Of a stretch of DNA of 64,000 nucleotides, positions 33,821 to 42,868 are shown piece after piece. Each line of letters opens with the position of its first letter. Position 1 is the stretch's first letter. Under the pieces are notes generated by a model, which saw only the letters and a list, made by a program, of their open reading frames with translations, made no database searches and was not told where the DNA came from. The DNA lies in the NCBI GenBank assembly GCA_937922005.1, contig CAKZWV010000038.1:22797-86796 (forward strand), read 5' to 3'. The translations under genes and the position numbers were made by a program. This DNA comes from an uncultured Clostridia bacterium. GTDB taxonomy: Bacteria > Bacillota > Clostridia > Saccharofermentanales > DTU023.

Positions 33821-34261
33821 CTATTGCTCTTCCTCTCCCGTTCCGTCCAAGTCTTTTGCGGGTTCTACCAACAAATAGTCAGGATACTCAGAAGCCATAG
33901 CTCGAACCTCACCTTCCCAAAGGTCTAAAAAGGCCCCGATGGGAAAACTAGCAGATTTCGAACTAACCGGGCCAGCATCTGCTGCCATTGATTCAGAGTT
34001 CAGGGATGTGGGATCATGGAGGACAGGACCTCGCTGGATCGGTGGGTTAAAAGTAATCACGAGGTCGGCCGTCTCAGGGTCCATCCGCAAGGAATAGGCA
34101 CCTCGACGGTAGGTGTAGAGGGTGCGCAACAAGAAATTCGTGAGGGTTGAGATGCCTGCACAGAGAATATCCTTACCAGAATCGGCAAAGTCGGCATGGC
34201 CCTGAAGGGCTAGTTCTGTTAGGGCTCCTTCGGCATTGGTGTAAAAAGAAATGCGAGTCAC
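33821..34261 (-). CDS. prp: Ribosomal-processing cysteine protease Prp (YsxB)
   Basis: Protease that trims the L27 leader. The catalytic dyad is seen in LQGHADFADSGKDILCAGIS, with His about residue 17 and Cys about residue 29 from the chosen start. At about 146 residues it is longer than usual, with an insert after ITFNPP and an acidic tail. The start is the GTG at 34261, eight bases after GGAGG; a TTG five codons earlier overlaps that site. It sits between rplU and rpmA as in most Bacillota. Confidence 0.88.
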   Translation of the reverse strand: MTRISFYTNAEGALTELALQGHADFADSGKDILCAGISTLTNFLLRTLYTYRRGAYSLRMDPETADLVITFNPPIQRGPVLHDPTSLNSESMAADAGPVSSKSASFPIGAFLDLWEGEVRAMASEYPDYLLVEPAKDLDGTGEEEQ

Positions 34262-34358
34262 GTAATATTCCTCCAAGCTAAGGAGACAATGACAATATCC
34301 AAGCTGGGTTGGGAACTTTGTAGGCCCCTAGACCCTCGCCGGAAATCCCACTCTCATC

Positions 34359-34676
34359 TTAGGCTTCGATGTTCGTAATCTTGAGCTTGGTATAAGGCTG
34401 CCTGTGACCCTTGGTTCTAGCATAATGCTTCTTAGGGCGATAGGTATAAACCCGAATCTTCTTGCCCCGTCCCTCTTTGAGAAGGGTAGCGGTCACCTTG
34501 GCCCCAGCAACGTAAGGTTTTCCAAATTGACTCTTATCCTCATCTAAGAGGGCTAAGACCTTATCAAAGACAATCTTATCCTGCTTGTTCTCTTCCATGT
34601 TGAGCTTTTCAACATAGATTTCGTCTCCCTCGGTAACCTTATATTGCTTGCCACCGGTTTGAATAATAGCGTACAT
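34359..34676 (-). CDS. rplU: Ribosomal protein bL21
   Basis: Large-subunit protein, 105 residues, normal length. MYAIIQTGGKQYKVTEGDEIYVEKL opens it, and the C-terminal RPKKHYARTKGHRQPYTKLKI is diagnostic. GGAGG seven bases before the ATG at 34676 fixes the start. It heads the rplU-prp-rpmA operon. Confidence 0.97.
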   Translation of the reverse strand: MYAIIQTGGKQYKVTEGDEIYVEKLNMEENKQDKIVFDKVLALLDEDKSQFGKPYVAGAKVTATLLKEGRGKKIRVYTYRPKKHYARTKGHRQPYTKLKITNIEA

Positions 34677-34790
34677 AACGTTTCCTCCATCTTTCATGGG
34701 CTCGCCTAAACGAGGTATCCTGGAAACTTCGGACCTCCAGGATTTTCTTAGCCTTGATAGGCATGACCTCTTCAGAGCGGCAATCTTTGT
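34677..34790 (-). promoter_or_regulatory. Structured leader of rplU (possible L21 leader)
   Basis: Between the promoter and rplU the RNA can form ATCCTGG-N12-CCAGGAT and CTCG-N6-CGAG hairpins. L21 autoregulatory leaders are known upstream of rplU in Bacillota, so this is a candidate; I could not match the consensus in detail. Confidence 0.4.
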
Positions 34791-34791
34791 T

Positions 34792-34828
34792 ATTATCTCA
34801 AAAAAAGGCGGTCTTGTCAACCGCCTTT
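34792..34828 (-). promoter_or_regulatory. rplU promoter embedded in the terminator of the upstream gene
   Basis: On the minus strand a terminator stem AAAGGCGG/CCGCCTTT is followed by a T run and lies between the upstream CAP gene and rplU. Its loop contains TTGACA (34815-34820), which pairs at 17 bases with GATAAT (34792-34797) to make a promoter. The two signals occupy the same 37 bases. Confidence 0.75.
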
Positions 34829-34886
34829 CCTATAATTTCTCGTTTAATGTGTTTCTTGCCTTCGTTTTTGAATCAAGAACAGAAAC

Positions 34887-35537
34887 TTATCTTTGCGCAA
34901 AGAAGTTGGTCCAGTGGGCTCCATAGAGGGTGCCAGACTCATAACGGTAGCCAATGGCCATTTCTGTAAAAGAGGGCTCCAGAATATTGGCGCGGTGTCC
35001 CGGAGATTTCATCCAATTACTAACCGCATCTTCTGGAGTAAAGCAACCAGCCACTAGGTTCTCACCTAGCATCGCGAACTGGCCACGATTTTCAATGGCC
35101 GTAAAGCAGTCACTGCCATCCGGACGAGTATGGCTAAAGGAATAGATGATTTCTTGAGCACGAAGATTGGCTGCCGGAGCTAGAGCATCTGACCAAGCGA
35201 GGGCATTCAGACCACGGCTTGTCCGCTCCTCATTGATGAGGGTAAAGACTCGCTGAATGTAGTAGGCCACCCCAACATCAGTTTTAGCCCAGACAATGGG
35301 ATGTCCGTTGTAATCTAAGCACAAGTTATTGGTGCCAAGGTCGATACTGGGGTCAAAATCAGCCACCGTTCGAGGAGCTTCTGAATTCGTATTAGCGCTG
35401 CTGCTATACTCATACTCGCTCGCCCTATAGGAGTTATAATGGCCATATTCATCGTCATCCGCACGGACAGTAAGGCAAGCACTGCCCAGGAGAGCGATGA
35501 TTAAAAAACTTGTCAGAGACTTTGTCCACTTCTTCAT
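34887..35537 (-). CDS. Secreted CAP-domain protein (copy 1)
   Basis: About 216 residues. A signal peptide (KKWTKSLTSFLIIALLGSACLTVRA) is followed by a Ser/Tyr/Asn-rich linker and a CAP (SCP/PR1-like) domain. CAP signatures: INEERTSRGLNALAWSDAL, SFSHTRPDGSDC, AMLGENLVAG, WMKSPGHRANIL and ending ..WTNFFAQR. The His and Glu residues of the CAP cavity are present. Function of bacterial CAP proteins is mostly unknown. The next gene on this strand is a paralogue. The ATG at 35537 is chosen over a TTG overlapping the AAAGG ribosome site. Confidence 0.88.
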   Translation of the reverse strand: MKKWTKSLTSFLIIALLGSACLTVRADDDEYGHYNSYRASEYEYSSSANTNSEAPRTVADFDPSIDLGTNNLCLDYNGHPIVWAKTDVGVAYYIQRVFTLINEERTSRGLNALAWSDALAPAANLRAQEIIYSFSHTRPDGSDCFTAIENRGQFAMLGENLVAGCFTPEDAVSNWMKSPGHRANILEPSFTEMAIGYRYESGTLYGAHWTNFFAQR

Positions 35538-35710
35538 GTTGTTGTTACCTTTCAAATTTAGGATTATTGGTTGATCTCAGCCAAGCGTGGTACTTGACTG
35601 AATGATAGCCTTGAGAATAGATTTTGGGCCAGAAGAGCTTCTAATGGAGAAATGGCTCCAATGAAGCCTATCCGGGGTTAAGTCCATGGGTGGCTTAGGA
35701 ATCAATTATT

Positions 35711-36352
35711 TCAATTATTCACAAATAAATTGGCCCAATAGACGAAATATCCTGCGCCGCTATAGTAGTAGCCGATACCCATCCTGGTCAAGCCAGGATT
35801 TAAAATGTTCGCCCTATGACCCGGGGAACTCATCCAAGAAGCAACCACTTTTTTCGGGGTAAATGAGCCAGCCGCAATGTTTTCGGCTGCCATAGTCCAC
35901 CCATCTCGGGCTGTAATGGCCGTCATACAGGATTGTCCATCCGGCCGAGTGTGGCTAAAGGATTGGCCACACTCACGGGCTCTGACGAAAGCATCCTGGG
36001 TAAGGCCTGGATCAAAGGCCAACGGCTTTAAGCCCCGCTGTTCCCTTTCCTCGTTGATCAAAGCATTCGTGGCTAAAGCGAACATTACAGCCCCCAAGGG
36101 CGTCTGGGGAACAGTAATGGTCATTCTATACCTTGATAAACTAATTTCCTTCAAGTCCAGTTTCGGATCAAAATCTTCTAAGGTAAGACATTCATCCCCT
36201 GGAGTATCACTATAGACGTAAAGAACATCATCTTTAATCTCAAGCCATGAGCCTGATTGTAGCTTATCTTCTCTTGCCAAGGCAGGAATGTCCGGAAGGA
36301 CAAACATGATAGCAAGTAAAAAGATAAGCACGGAACGTCTCGTCTTCCTCAT
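35711..36352 (-). CDS. Secreted CAP-domain protein (copy 2)
   Basis: About 213 residues with signal peptide RSVLIFLLAIMFVLPDIPALA. It shares with copy 1 the motif DFDP-[KS]-[LI]-DL before the domain and the CAP core (INEEREQRGLKPLAF, SFSHTRPDGQSC, MAAENIAAGSFTP, WMSSPGHRANIL). The pair is a tandem duplication, since diverged. The ATG at 36352 has AGGAGG six bases upstream, preferred over two earlier Met codons. Confidence 0.87.
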   Translation of the reverse strand: MRKTRRSVLIFLLAIMFVLPDIPALAREDKLQSGSWLEIKDDVLYVYSDTPGDECLTLEDFDPKLDLKEISLSRYRMTITVPQTPLGAVMFALATNALINEEREQRGLKPLAFDPGLTQDAFVRARECGQSFSHTRPDGQSCMTAITARDGWTMAAENIAAGSFTPKKVVASWMSSPGHRANILNPGLTRMGIGYYYSGAGYFVYWANLFVNN

Positions 36353-36529
36353 TATCTTCCTCCTCATCATGGCAAAAGCCTATGCCAAAGGGCACAGCCT
36401 TTACTTTGCTTCGTTCTTCCTATCACCAGGTCCATCTCTATGAAGCTGGTTGCTTGTTATTATTATGTAACATTTCTTAGCATAGCAGAAAGGAAAAAAG
36501 AAGGAAAGTGCAAGGATGGGATTTTGTTT

Positions 36530-37666
36530 TTAGTCACGAAAAACCCCAGTTTTTTCTTCCAAGAAGAAAATAAAACTCTTCGGCAAGAAGCGTCCTCCAT
36601 AGTATATAAGGCGGGCTGGCCAGGTTGTCAGGGAGACCTTACGCCCCTTCTTCACCTTTTGCAAGGCTTGGCGGACCATGCTGTGGATATCCTCCTTGCC
36701 CAGGCTCTTAAGTTTACTCGTCGCAGGTTGATCTGCCCCAAGAGCCAAGGGAAGAGGAGCCCCCCAGGCTCCCGTTTCTGGCAAGGTCACCTGGTCATTA
36801 GGTCCACTGGATACCAGGTCCTCTACTCCTCCTTTGCTAAGGTTGTCGGATAGAGAGGGCATTGGGAAGTCGGATCCTCCTGAAGGCGGGTCGAGCAGAC
36901 TAGCTATCGTCCTATCCTCCCTAGAAAACCCGTCCCCTGGGCCTTTGTGCCCATCTGAGCTTTTCAGGCTGAATGGCCCCTTGTGCTTAGCCACCCTCTT
37001 AGACCTGTCAAAACTTGGGGAACTGCCATGCCCCTGGGTGCCGACAGAGTTCTTGAAACCGGCGGAAGTCTCCTGGCTACGACGGGCAAAACCTGTATCG
37101 ACCGGCCCAGGACACATACTCAAAACTTGTATCCCTCTCTTTTTCCATTCATAATGGAGGGCTAATGTTAGAGAGTGAACCAAGGCCTTGCTCGCCGCAT
37201 AGCTTGCAAAGTAGGGCTGAGGTAAAAAGGCAGCCACAGAGGCCACATGGATGACCTGGCTTCCTGGTCCAAGATAGGGGAGGCAGATATAGGCCAGGTC
37301 CACCAAGGCCTCCCCGTTAAGGCGAACTTGACCAACCTGGTCTCCCCGGGAGTGGGCATCCAAGGCTCCATGCTTTCCATAGCCAGCAGCCTGGATGAGG
37401 TAAGTAATCTGGAGGGTTTCTTGACTCTCCTCCTTCGCCTGGGCCAAGGCTAAAGCAATTACATCTCTGGCTTCTGGAGCTTCTAAGTCAAGGGCAAAAA
37501 TCCGTTTCTTCCTCCCTGGCAGAGCTTCCAAACGATCGTGCCTCCTGGCTACAAGCCAAAACTCGTCAACGCTGATCTTCCCCAGGGTATCTTGGGCCAT
37601 CAGCTGAAAATAGAACTCGCAGCCAATGCCTGAGCTCGCCCCCGTAATCAGTGCGATTCTGCGCAT
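36530..37666 (-). CDS. SDR-family oxidoreductase with a large low-complexity insert
   Basis: 378 residues. The Rossmann motif is TGASSGIG, the family's NAG reads AAGYG, the catalytic Ser is in VASVAAFLP and YxxxK is in YFASYAASKA. PGPVDTGFARR matches the classical SDR substrate loop. After it comes about 110 residues of Ser/Gly/Pro/Lys-rich sequence (roughly 205-310) that SDRs normally lack. The C-terminus (WPARLIYYGGRFLPKSFIFFLEEKTG) matches YqjQ/DltE-like SDRs that end in a membrane-associating helix. Substrate unknown. Confidence 0.8.
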   Translation of the reverse strand: MRRIALITGASSGIGCEFYFQLMAQDTLGKISVDEFWLVARRHDRLEALPGRKKRIFALDLEAPEARDVIALALAQAKEESQETLQITYLIQAAGYGKHGALDAHSRGDQVGQVRLNGEALVDLAYICLPYLGPGSQVIHVASVAAFLPQPYFASYAASKALVHSLTLALHYEWKKRGIQVLSMCPGPVDTGFARRSQETSAGFKNSVGTQGHGSSPSFDRSKRVAKHKGPFSLKSSDGHKGPGDGFSREDRTIASLLDPPSGGSDFPMPSLSDNLSKGGVEDLVSSGPNDQVTLPETGAWGAPLPLALGADQPATSKLKSLGKEDIHSMVRQALQKVKKGRKVSLTTWPARLIYYGGRFLPKSFIFFLEEKTGVFRD

Positions 37667-37727
37667 CCCACTCTTCCTTTCTTAAGACAGACGGAGAAGC
37701 AAGACATCCCTATCATCACTTGGCCCC

Positions 37728-39239
37728 CTAGCTCAACAAATCATCATCATGCCCTGTACGAGCAGGCCCCGCTGGATGAGATCCTTGGGCAATGCCCCCC
37801 TCGGGCTGACTCTGACCAGTCCGGACCTTTTTGGATGCTGAGCCAGGATTTTCCGCTGGATTCCTGGGGTTGCTGCCAGCCAGATCGTTCCAAGAAGCGT
37901 TCGAGGAAGAAATCCGTGTAGAAGAAGGCTTTTTGAAAGAAACAGCCCGAATCCCCAGCTCTTCATCCGTATAAGTCTTGCGTGAACTCTCATTAGCTTC
38001 GGAATCGCCTCCAGTCCCCTTCAAGATCTTATCTTTTTGCTGAGTCAGACTTGTTTGCAAATAATCCTTCATCGCTTCCAAGTCGGATAGAGACGGCATG
38101 GAGATCCCAGTTGAAGTAGCTCCCAGATCATAGAGTGGCTCTTCTGTAAAGGCCACCCGGCCCGTGAAGCAAAATTCTAAGTAGGCTCCCAAGGTCATAA
38201 AGACAACGAAAACTGCATAGATTAAGACGATGGGCTGAACGACTTTGATCCAAAAGATGTTAATCCCGCCCATTCCCTGCCACCAGGGAATCGAGAGGGT
38301 CAAGACCAGGGGCATCAAACTTGGCAAAAGCCCTTGGCCCAGATAGCTTGGCCGTTTGGGCTGTTTTTTCCAGCCATAGAGAAAGGAAAAAACCGAATAC
38401 ACTACGGTTCCCAAGCAGGCTAGGAACATCAAGTGGCCCCAGATGGCCTGCGCAGGCTGGATCGCCACCAAAATATAGAGAGATGTTAATGGGATAGGGG
38501 TCAAAAGAAGGCCATATTCCGCCTGTAAGAGGTCTCGGGAACTTACCAGCTTTCTTCTGCCAGCCAAGGCAAAATTCCGAAGAGCAAAGAATTGGACGCC
38601 CAAGGATAGCAAAAGGCCAAAAAGAATAAAGATAGAGGATAGGAGCGTCCAGTTCATCAGCGAGCTTACCACTGCCTCCAACATTAGATAGATAGGAAAA
38701 CACATCCAAGAAGGCGTCACTTGGTGAGGACGTAAGGGTTTAAACATGGTCTGAATCATGACGGCTATGGCTAGGCCCCCTGCAAGCAGACTGATCCACC
38801 AGCTCATTTTCGCCCAGGACATGCGCTGAAAATAGGCCCCCAGAAAGGTAAATAGGCTAACAAAGGTAGCCAGGGCACCCACATAGCCTTGATGAGGCAA
38901 TTCTGATATCTTGCGTCTCCACTTACTAAAATTCCTAGCGACAGAAACACAGCTAGCTAAAGCCAAGCAGGCCACTAAGGTATAGAGGACATAGGCATAC
39001 CAATTGCCAGCGATCTGAAAAACCAAACTAAGGATCATGAAAGTCACAAGCAACAAGTTTAGAGCTGGCATCCCATAGTCCCAGGCACCCTTGATAGCCT
39101 GGGTCTTGCTAGATACATGAGACGGCTTCGATTTTTTGACAGCTTTAGAAGCTACGACCGAAGGTGATGAGGAGGCCTTGCCTCCTTTCCCGGCATCCGG
39201 AGATCGCAAGACCATAAAAGGATGAGTTTGGAAAAACAT
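37728..39239 (-). CDS. Polytopic membrane protein of unknown function
   Basis: About 503 residues. A Ser/Lys-rich cytoplasmic start of about 50 residues is followed by nine or ten membrane segments (from LNLLLVTFMILSLVFQIAG to VVQPIVLIYAVFVVFMTLGAYL) and then a 150-residue disordered C-terminal tail rich in Ser, Asn, Gly and Asp. No family is recognised. The ATG at 39239 follows AGAGGTG; 13 further codons upstream lack a site. It stands alone between the SDR and the divergent gpmA. Confidence 0.65.
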   Translation of the reverse strand: MFFQTHPFMVLRSPDAGKGGKASSSPSVVASKAVKKSKPSHVSSKTQAIKGAWDYGMPALNLLLVTFMILSLVFQIAGNWYAYVLYTLVACLALASCVSVARNFSKWRRKISELPHQGYVGALATFVSLFTFLGAYFQRMSWAKMSWWISLLAGGLAIAVMIQTMFKPLRPHQVTPSWMCFPIYLMLEAVVSSLMNWTLLSSIFILFGLLLSLGVQFFALRNFALAGRRKLVSSRDLLQAEYGLLLTPIPLTSLYILVAIQPAQAIWGHLMFLACLGTVVYSVFSFLYGWKKQPKRPSYLGQGLLPSLMPLVLTLSIPWWQGMGGINIFWIKVVQPIVLIYAVFVVFMTLGAYLEFCFTGRVAFTEEPLYDLGATSTGISMPSLSDLEAMKDYLQTSLTQQKDKILKGTGGDSEANESSRKTYTDEELGIRAVSFKKPSSTRISSSNASWNDLAGSNPRNPAENPGSASKKVRTGQSQPEGGIAQGSHPAGPARTGHDDDLLS

Positions 39240-39513
39240 AAGCACCTCTCTTCCAAGACGTTGACAGCAAAAGACCAAGAGGTCCCAAGCTCATGTCACA
39301 CTTACGTAACATTGTAGCTACTTCCCTGTCTTTTTTCTAGCCTAGGACTTAGCCTCCGACAAAATCCGCAAACATGTCCAGGATTTTTTTATGGGAGTAT
39401 TTGTAAGAAAGGAGGAAACAAAGGGTTCATTAGCCCCCTTCTCCTAGGTTTTTTCAAGGAGATTTTGTATGATGGAGGAAGCAATAAACGAGGAACTATA
39501 AAAGGAGATATTT

Positions 39514-40353
39514 ATGACTTATTCCCTATTCCATACCATGAAAACTTTCCCTGCTGCCCAGGGGCACAAGATGGCTGCTCCACTATTTAGCCCAGACCAA
39601 GGCCACGTCGAGGCCGTAACTTCTAGTCAAGGCCAGGCCAAGGCCCCTCTCCGCTCAAGCTCCGACCGGAAACTTCTAGTTTTGCTGCGACATGGCCAAA
39701 GTGCCTGGAACCTAGAAAATCGTTTCACCGGCTGGGTTGATGTCGATCTCAGCGAAGAGGGCTACCGGCAGTGCCATGATGCGGGACAAAGAATCAAAGC
39801 GTCGGGCATTCAATTTGACATTCTCTACACCTCCGTGCTCAAACGAGCTATCAAGACTGGCCACCTCGTCTTAGAAGAGGCCGACCAGCTTTGGATCCCC
39901 GAGGTGAAAAGCTGGCGGCTGAATGAGCGCCATTATGGAGCCTTGCAAGGACTCAATAAGAAAGATACTGCAGAAAAATATGGCGATGAAAAAGTCCATA
40001 TTTGGCGGCGGTCCTACGACACCCTTCCCCCGACTATGGCAGATGATGCGGAATTTTCGGCAGTCCATGATCCCCGCTATGCGAATTTGCCCCAGGACAT
40101 TATCCCCCGGGCTGAGAACCTCAAGATCACCCTCGACCGGGTCTTGCCTTTCTGGGAAGACCAGATTGCCCCGGCCCTCTTGGACAACAAGACCGTCCTC
40201 ATTGCAGCCCATGGGAACTCTCTCCGGGCCCTAGCCAAACATATTGAGCAGATCAGCGACGAGGACATTATGAACCTTGAAATTGCCACCGGTACCCCTC
40301 TGCTCTACGAACTCGATGCCAATCTCCAATTCATTGAAAAACATTATTTATAG
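39514..40353 (+). CDS. gpmA: 2,3-bisphosphoglycerate-dependent phosphoglycerate mutase
   Basis: Glycolytic enzyme interconverting 3- and 2-phosphoglycerate. The catalytic His is in LLRHGQSAWN (about residue 60). ENRFTGWVDVDLSEEG, WRLNERHYGALQGLNK and AAHGNSLRAL complete the active site. The usual protein begins right before LLRHG; here about 50 extra residues precede it (from MTYSLFHTMKTFPAAQGHK). The ribosome site AGGAGA, five bases before this ATG, indicates that the extension is translated. malQ follows immediately. Confidence 0.95.
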   Translation: MTYSLFHTMKTFPAAQGHKMAAPLFSPDQGHVEAVTSSQGQAKAPLRSSSDRKLLVLLRHGQSAWNLENRFTGWVDVDLSEEGYRQCHDAGQRIKASGIQFDILYTSVLKRAIKTGHLVLEEADQLWIPEVKSWRLNERHYGALQGLNKKDTAEKYGDEKVHIWRRSYDTLPPTMADDAEFSAVHDPRYANLPQDIIPRAENLKITLDRVLPFWEDQIAPALLDNKTVLIAAHGNSLRALAKHIEQISDEDIMNLEIATGTPLLYELDANLQFIEKHYL

Positions 40354-41901
40354 GTGCCTATGAAAAGAACTTCTGGGATCTTACTCCCCCTTTTTTCCCT
40401 CCCCTCCCCCTATGGGATCGGGACCCTCGGTCGTGAGGCCCTCCGCTGGATTGACCTCCTCCATGAGGCAGGTCAGACCTATTGGCAGATACTCCCCCTT
40501 GGCATTACCGGCCCGGGCGATTCTCCCTATCAGTCACAGTCTAGTTTTGCGGGAAACCCTTATTTTATTGACCTAGATGCCCTAGCTGCCGACAAGCTCC
40601 TCGACCCAACGGCACCCAGACAATTTTCTTGGGGGGCCAATCCCCACCAGGTAGACTATGGGGCCCTATGGGAAGAGCGGACCAAGATTTTGCACTGGGT
40701 CTGGGAGGCTTTTAAATTTGCTCGCTTTGCCCCGATCGAAGAGGCTTTTACCGAGTTTAAGGAGGAGGCAAAGGATTGGCTGGAAGAATTCGTCCTCTAC
40801 CGGGTCATCAAGGCCTCGCAGGACCACAAGTCTTGGCTAGACTGGCCCAGCCCCCTCCGGGACCGGGAGCCCAAGGCCCTCAAGAGCTTTGCCACAAACC
40901 ATACCGATGAAATGGAATATGAACGTTTCATTCAATTTCTTTTCTTCCGTCAATGGACTAAGATCCGGACCTATGCCAAAGAAAAAGAGGTCCTCCTCCT
41001 AGGGGACTTACCCATGTATTGCGCCGAAGACTCGGCTGATGTTTGGGCCCACCGGGAGCTCTTCTTGTGCCAAGAAGACGGCCTACCTGACCCTGTCGCT
41101 GCCATTCCTCCGGATGCCTTCAGTGACGAGGGACAATTATGGGGCAACCCCCTCTATGATTGGGAGGCTATGAAAAAAGATGGCTATCAGTGGTGGATCG
41201 CTCGAATGCGGCAGGCTATGAAGCTATACGACATCGTTCGCTTGGATCATTTTCTTGCCTTTCACCACTATTACGCCTTGCCTAGGGAGGCTCAGTTTAC
41301 GACAGAAGGCACATGGCAGCCTGGGCCCGGTCTAGAGCTCTTTGAGGCTATCAGGACTCAAAAAGACCTGGTGGAACCTGGTGCCCCCCTCCCCTTCCTG
41401 GCAGAGGACCTGGGCCTCATCACTCCCGATGTCATAGCCCTGAAAGATGCGCTCGCTTTACCTGGTATGGCCATTATGGAATTTGCCTTTGATTCAGATG
41501 CTACCAACCCTTACCTGCCTCACCTGGTGGACCGGCATACGGTCTACTACTCGGGAACCCATGACAATGAGACCTTCCTCGAGTTCATGCGGGATGGTCA
41601 AGGGGACCGGGCCCAAAAGGTCAAGACCTACCTGGGACTCAACGGGGAAGAAGGCTGGCACTGGGGAATGATCCGGGCCCTATGGACCTCCCAGGCCGAC
41701 ACCGTCATCCTCCCCTTCCAAGATTTGCGTGGTCTACGGGGAGACAGTAGGATCAACATTCCAGGTCAGGCGACCGGAAATTGGACATGGCGGTTTGGTC
41801 CCAGTGACTGGCCCCAAACCGCCGACCTGGCCCGCCTCAGAACCCTCACTGAAATCAGTGGACGCTTGAGGCCCCTACCAGATGTGACTGAGGATGAATA
41901 A
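40354..41901 (+). CDS. malQ: 4-alpha-glucanotransferase
   Basis: GH77 amylomaltase that disproportionates maltodextrins or glycogen breakdown products. RTSGILLPLFSLPSPYGIGTLG opens the domain. The catalytic Asp is in IVRLDHFLAF, the acid in AEDLGLITPDV and the third Asp in YSGTHDNET. 515 residues is normal. The GTG at 40354 touches the gpmA stop; an ATG two codons later is an alternative, with AGGTG close before it. Coupling with gpmA suggests a shared sugar-use role. Confidence 0.95.
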   Translation: MPMKRTSGILLPLFSLPSPYGIGTLGREALRWIDLLHEAGQTYWQILPLGITGPGDSPYQSQSSFAGNPYFIDLDALAADKLLDPTAPRQFSWGANPHQVDYGALWEERTKILHWVWEAFKFARFAPIEEAFTEFKEEAKDWLEEFVLYRVIKASQDHKSWLDWPSPLRDREPKALKSFATNHTDEMEYERFIQFLFFRQWTKIRTYAKEKEVLLLGDLPMYCAEDSADVWAHRELFLCQEDGLPDPVAAIPPDAFSDEGQLWGNPLYDWEAMKKDGYQWWIARMRQAMKLYDIVRLDHFLAFHHYYALPREAQFTTEGTWQPGPGLELFEAIRTQKDLVEPGAPLPFLAEDLGLITPDVIALKDALALPGMAIMEFAFDSDATNPYLPHLVDRHTVYYSGTHDNETFLEFMRDGQGDRAQKVKTYLGLNGEEGWHWGMIRALWTSQADTVILPFQDLRGLRGDSRINIPGQATGNWTWRFGPSDWPQTADLARLRTLTEISGRLRPLPDVTEDE

Positions 41902-42868
41902 AACGCCCTGGCTCCTCCCCATCCTTCTCGTATTACTCCTTGTTTTACTGGGGAATAGCATCTATTTGATCAGCACCCATAAGAAAGACAAGCTTGAATT
42001 CATGGCGAACTTGCCTACCAAGACAAGTATGCCTACCCAGTCCATGACCTTTCTAGCTTCTAAGTCAGGAACGACAAAAACCACGTCAGATGCCCCTTTC
42101 CAAGAAAATGGGCTAGAGACAAAAGCAACACAATTGACCTCCTCCCAATCCGGCCCGGTCTTATCTTTCCAAGAAAATGGGTTAGAGACAGAAGCAACTG
42201 CCACAACTGATGATCCTAGAGATGCCCCAAGAGAAAGGCTAAGTGCCGATCCCCAAAAGCTTACAGGGGAGCTGAGCCAAAAGTCGCTATCAGCGGATGA
42301 GACCGTCATAAAACTCAACCGGCCCATCCTAGACGCCAGATCTGTCTTAGAGGTGGAAACTGTGGAAGTACCCAAAGACCTTAACGGTTTTGCCTGTCAG
42401 ATCATTGGCTACCTAGGCGGTCAACAATTTTTAGTTCACTTGACCAGCCGAGATGACCAGGAAGATGAATGGCAATATGGAAGCTATGACTGGCAACGTA
42501 AAGTATTTGAAAATATTCTGGATGCCAGTGGGGCAGCAGCTTGGATTCGTTCTCTAGGAGGTCAGCCTAAATGTGCCAAGTTCCATAAATTGACGGTCTT
42601 GGAGCCCAGCATGATCTTACTAACCCTCGTCTTAGATGAAGCAGGAAATACCAAATATTTTATCTATGATCCCCAAACGCAGCAATGGGCAACCGAGCCT
42701 ATCATGACAGCCAATATCGGGGATGTTGATGCCCGCAATCCTGGATACGAAGGAGGAACGTTGAAATGTTATCAATCCAGTCCCTTCCTCACGGATGATG
42801 CCTTTTACATAACCGCTAGCGAAAAGCAAGCCAACGGGAAGCTTAAATATGGGAGAAAAAAAATTTAA
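41894..42868 (+). CDS. Membrane-anchored protein, N-terminal part of a probable split frame
   Basis: 324 residues: an N-terminal membrane helix (LLPILLVLLLVLLGNSIYLIS), a Ser/Thr-rich stalk and a beta-rich exterior domain. The stalk has a duplicated FQENGLET-[KE]-AT segment (about residues 73 and 94). The stop lies eight bases beyond GGGAG-A8-TTT. Losing one A would continue the frame straight into the next one. Repeats like YDWQRKVFENIL and YDPQTQQWATEPI look like propeller blades. No family recognised. It overlaps the malQ end by eight bases. Confidence 0.6.
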   Translation: MNKTPWLLPILLVLLLVLLGNSIYLISTHKKDKLEFMANLPTKTSMPTQSMTFLASKSGTTKTTSDAPFQENGLETKATQLTSSQSGPVLSFQENGLETEATATTDDPRDAPRERLSADPQKLTGELSQKSLSADETVIKLNRPILDARSVLEVETVEVPKDLNGFACQIIGYLGGQQFLVHLTSRDDQEDEWQYGSYDWQRKVFENILDASGAAAWIRSLGGQPKCAKFHKLTVLEPSMILLTLVLDEAGNTKYFIYDPQTQQWATEPIMTANIGDVDARNPGYEGGTLKCYQSSPFLTDDAFYITASEKQANGKLKYGRKKI

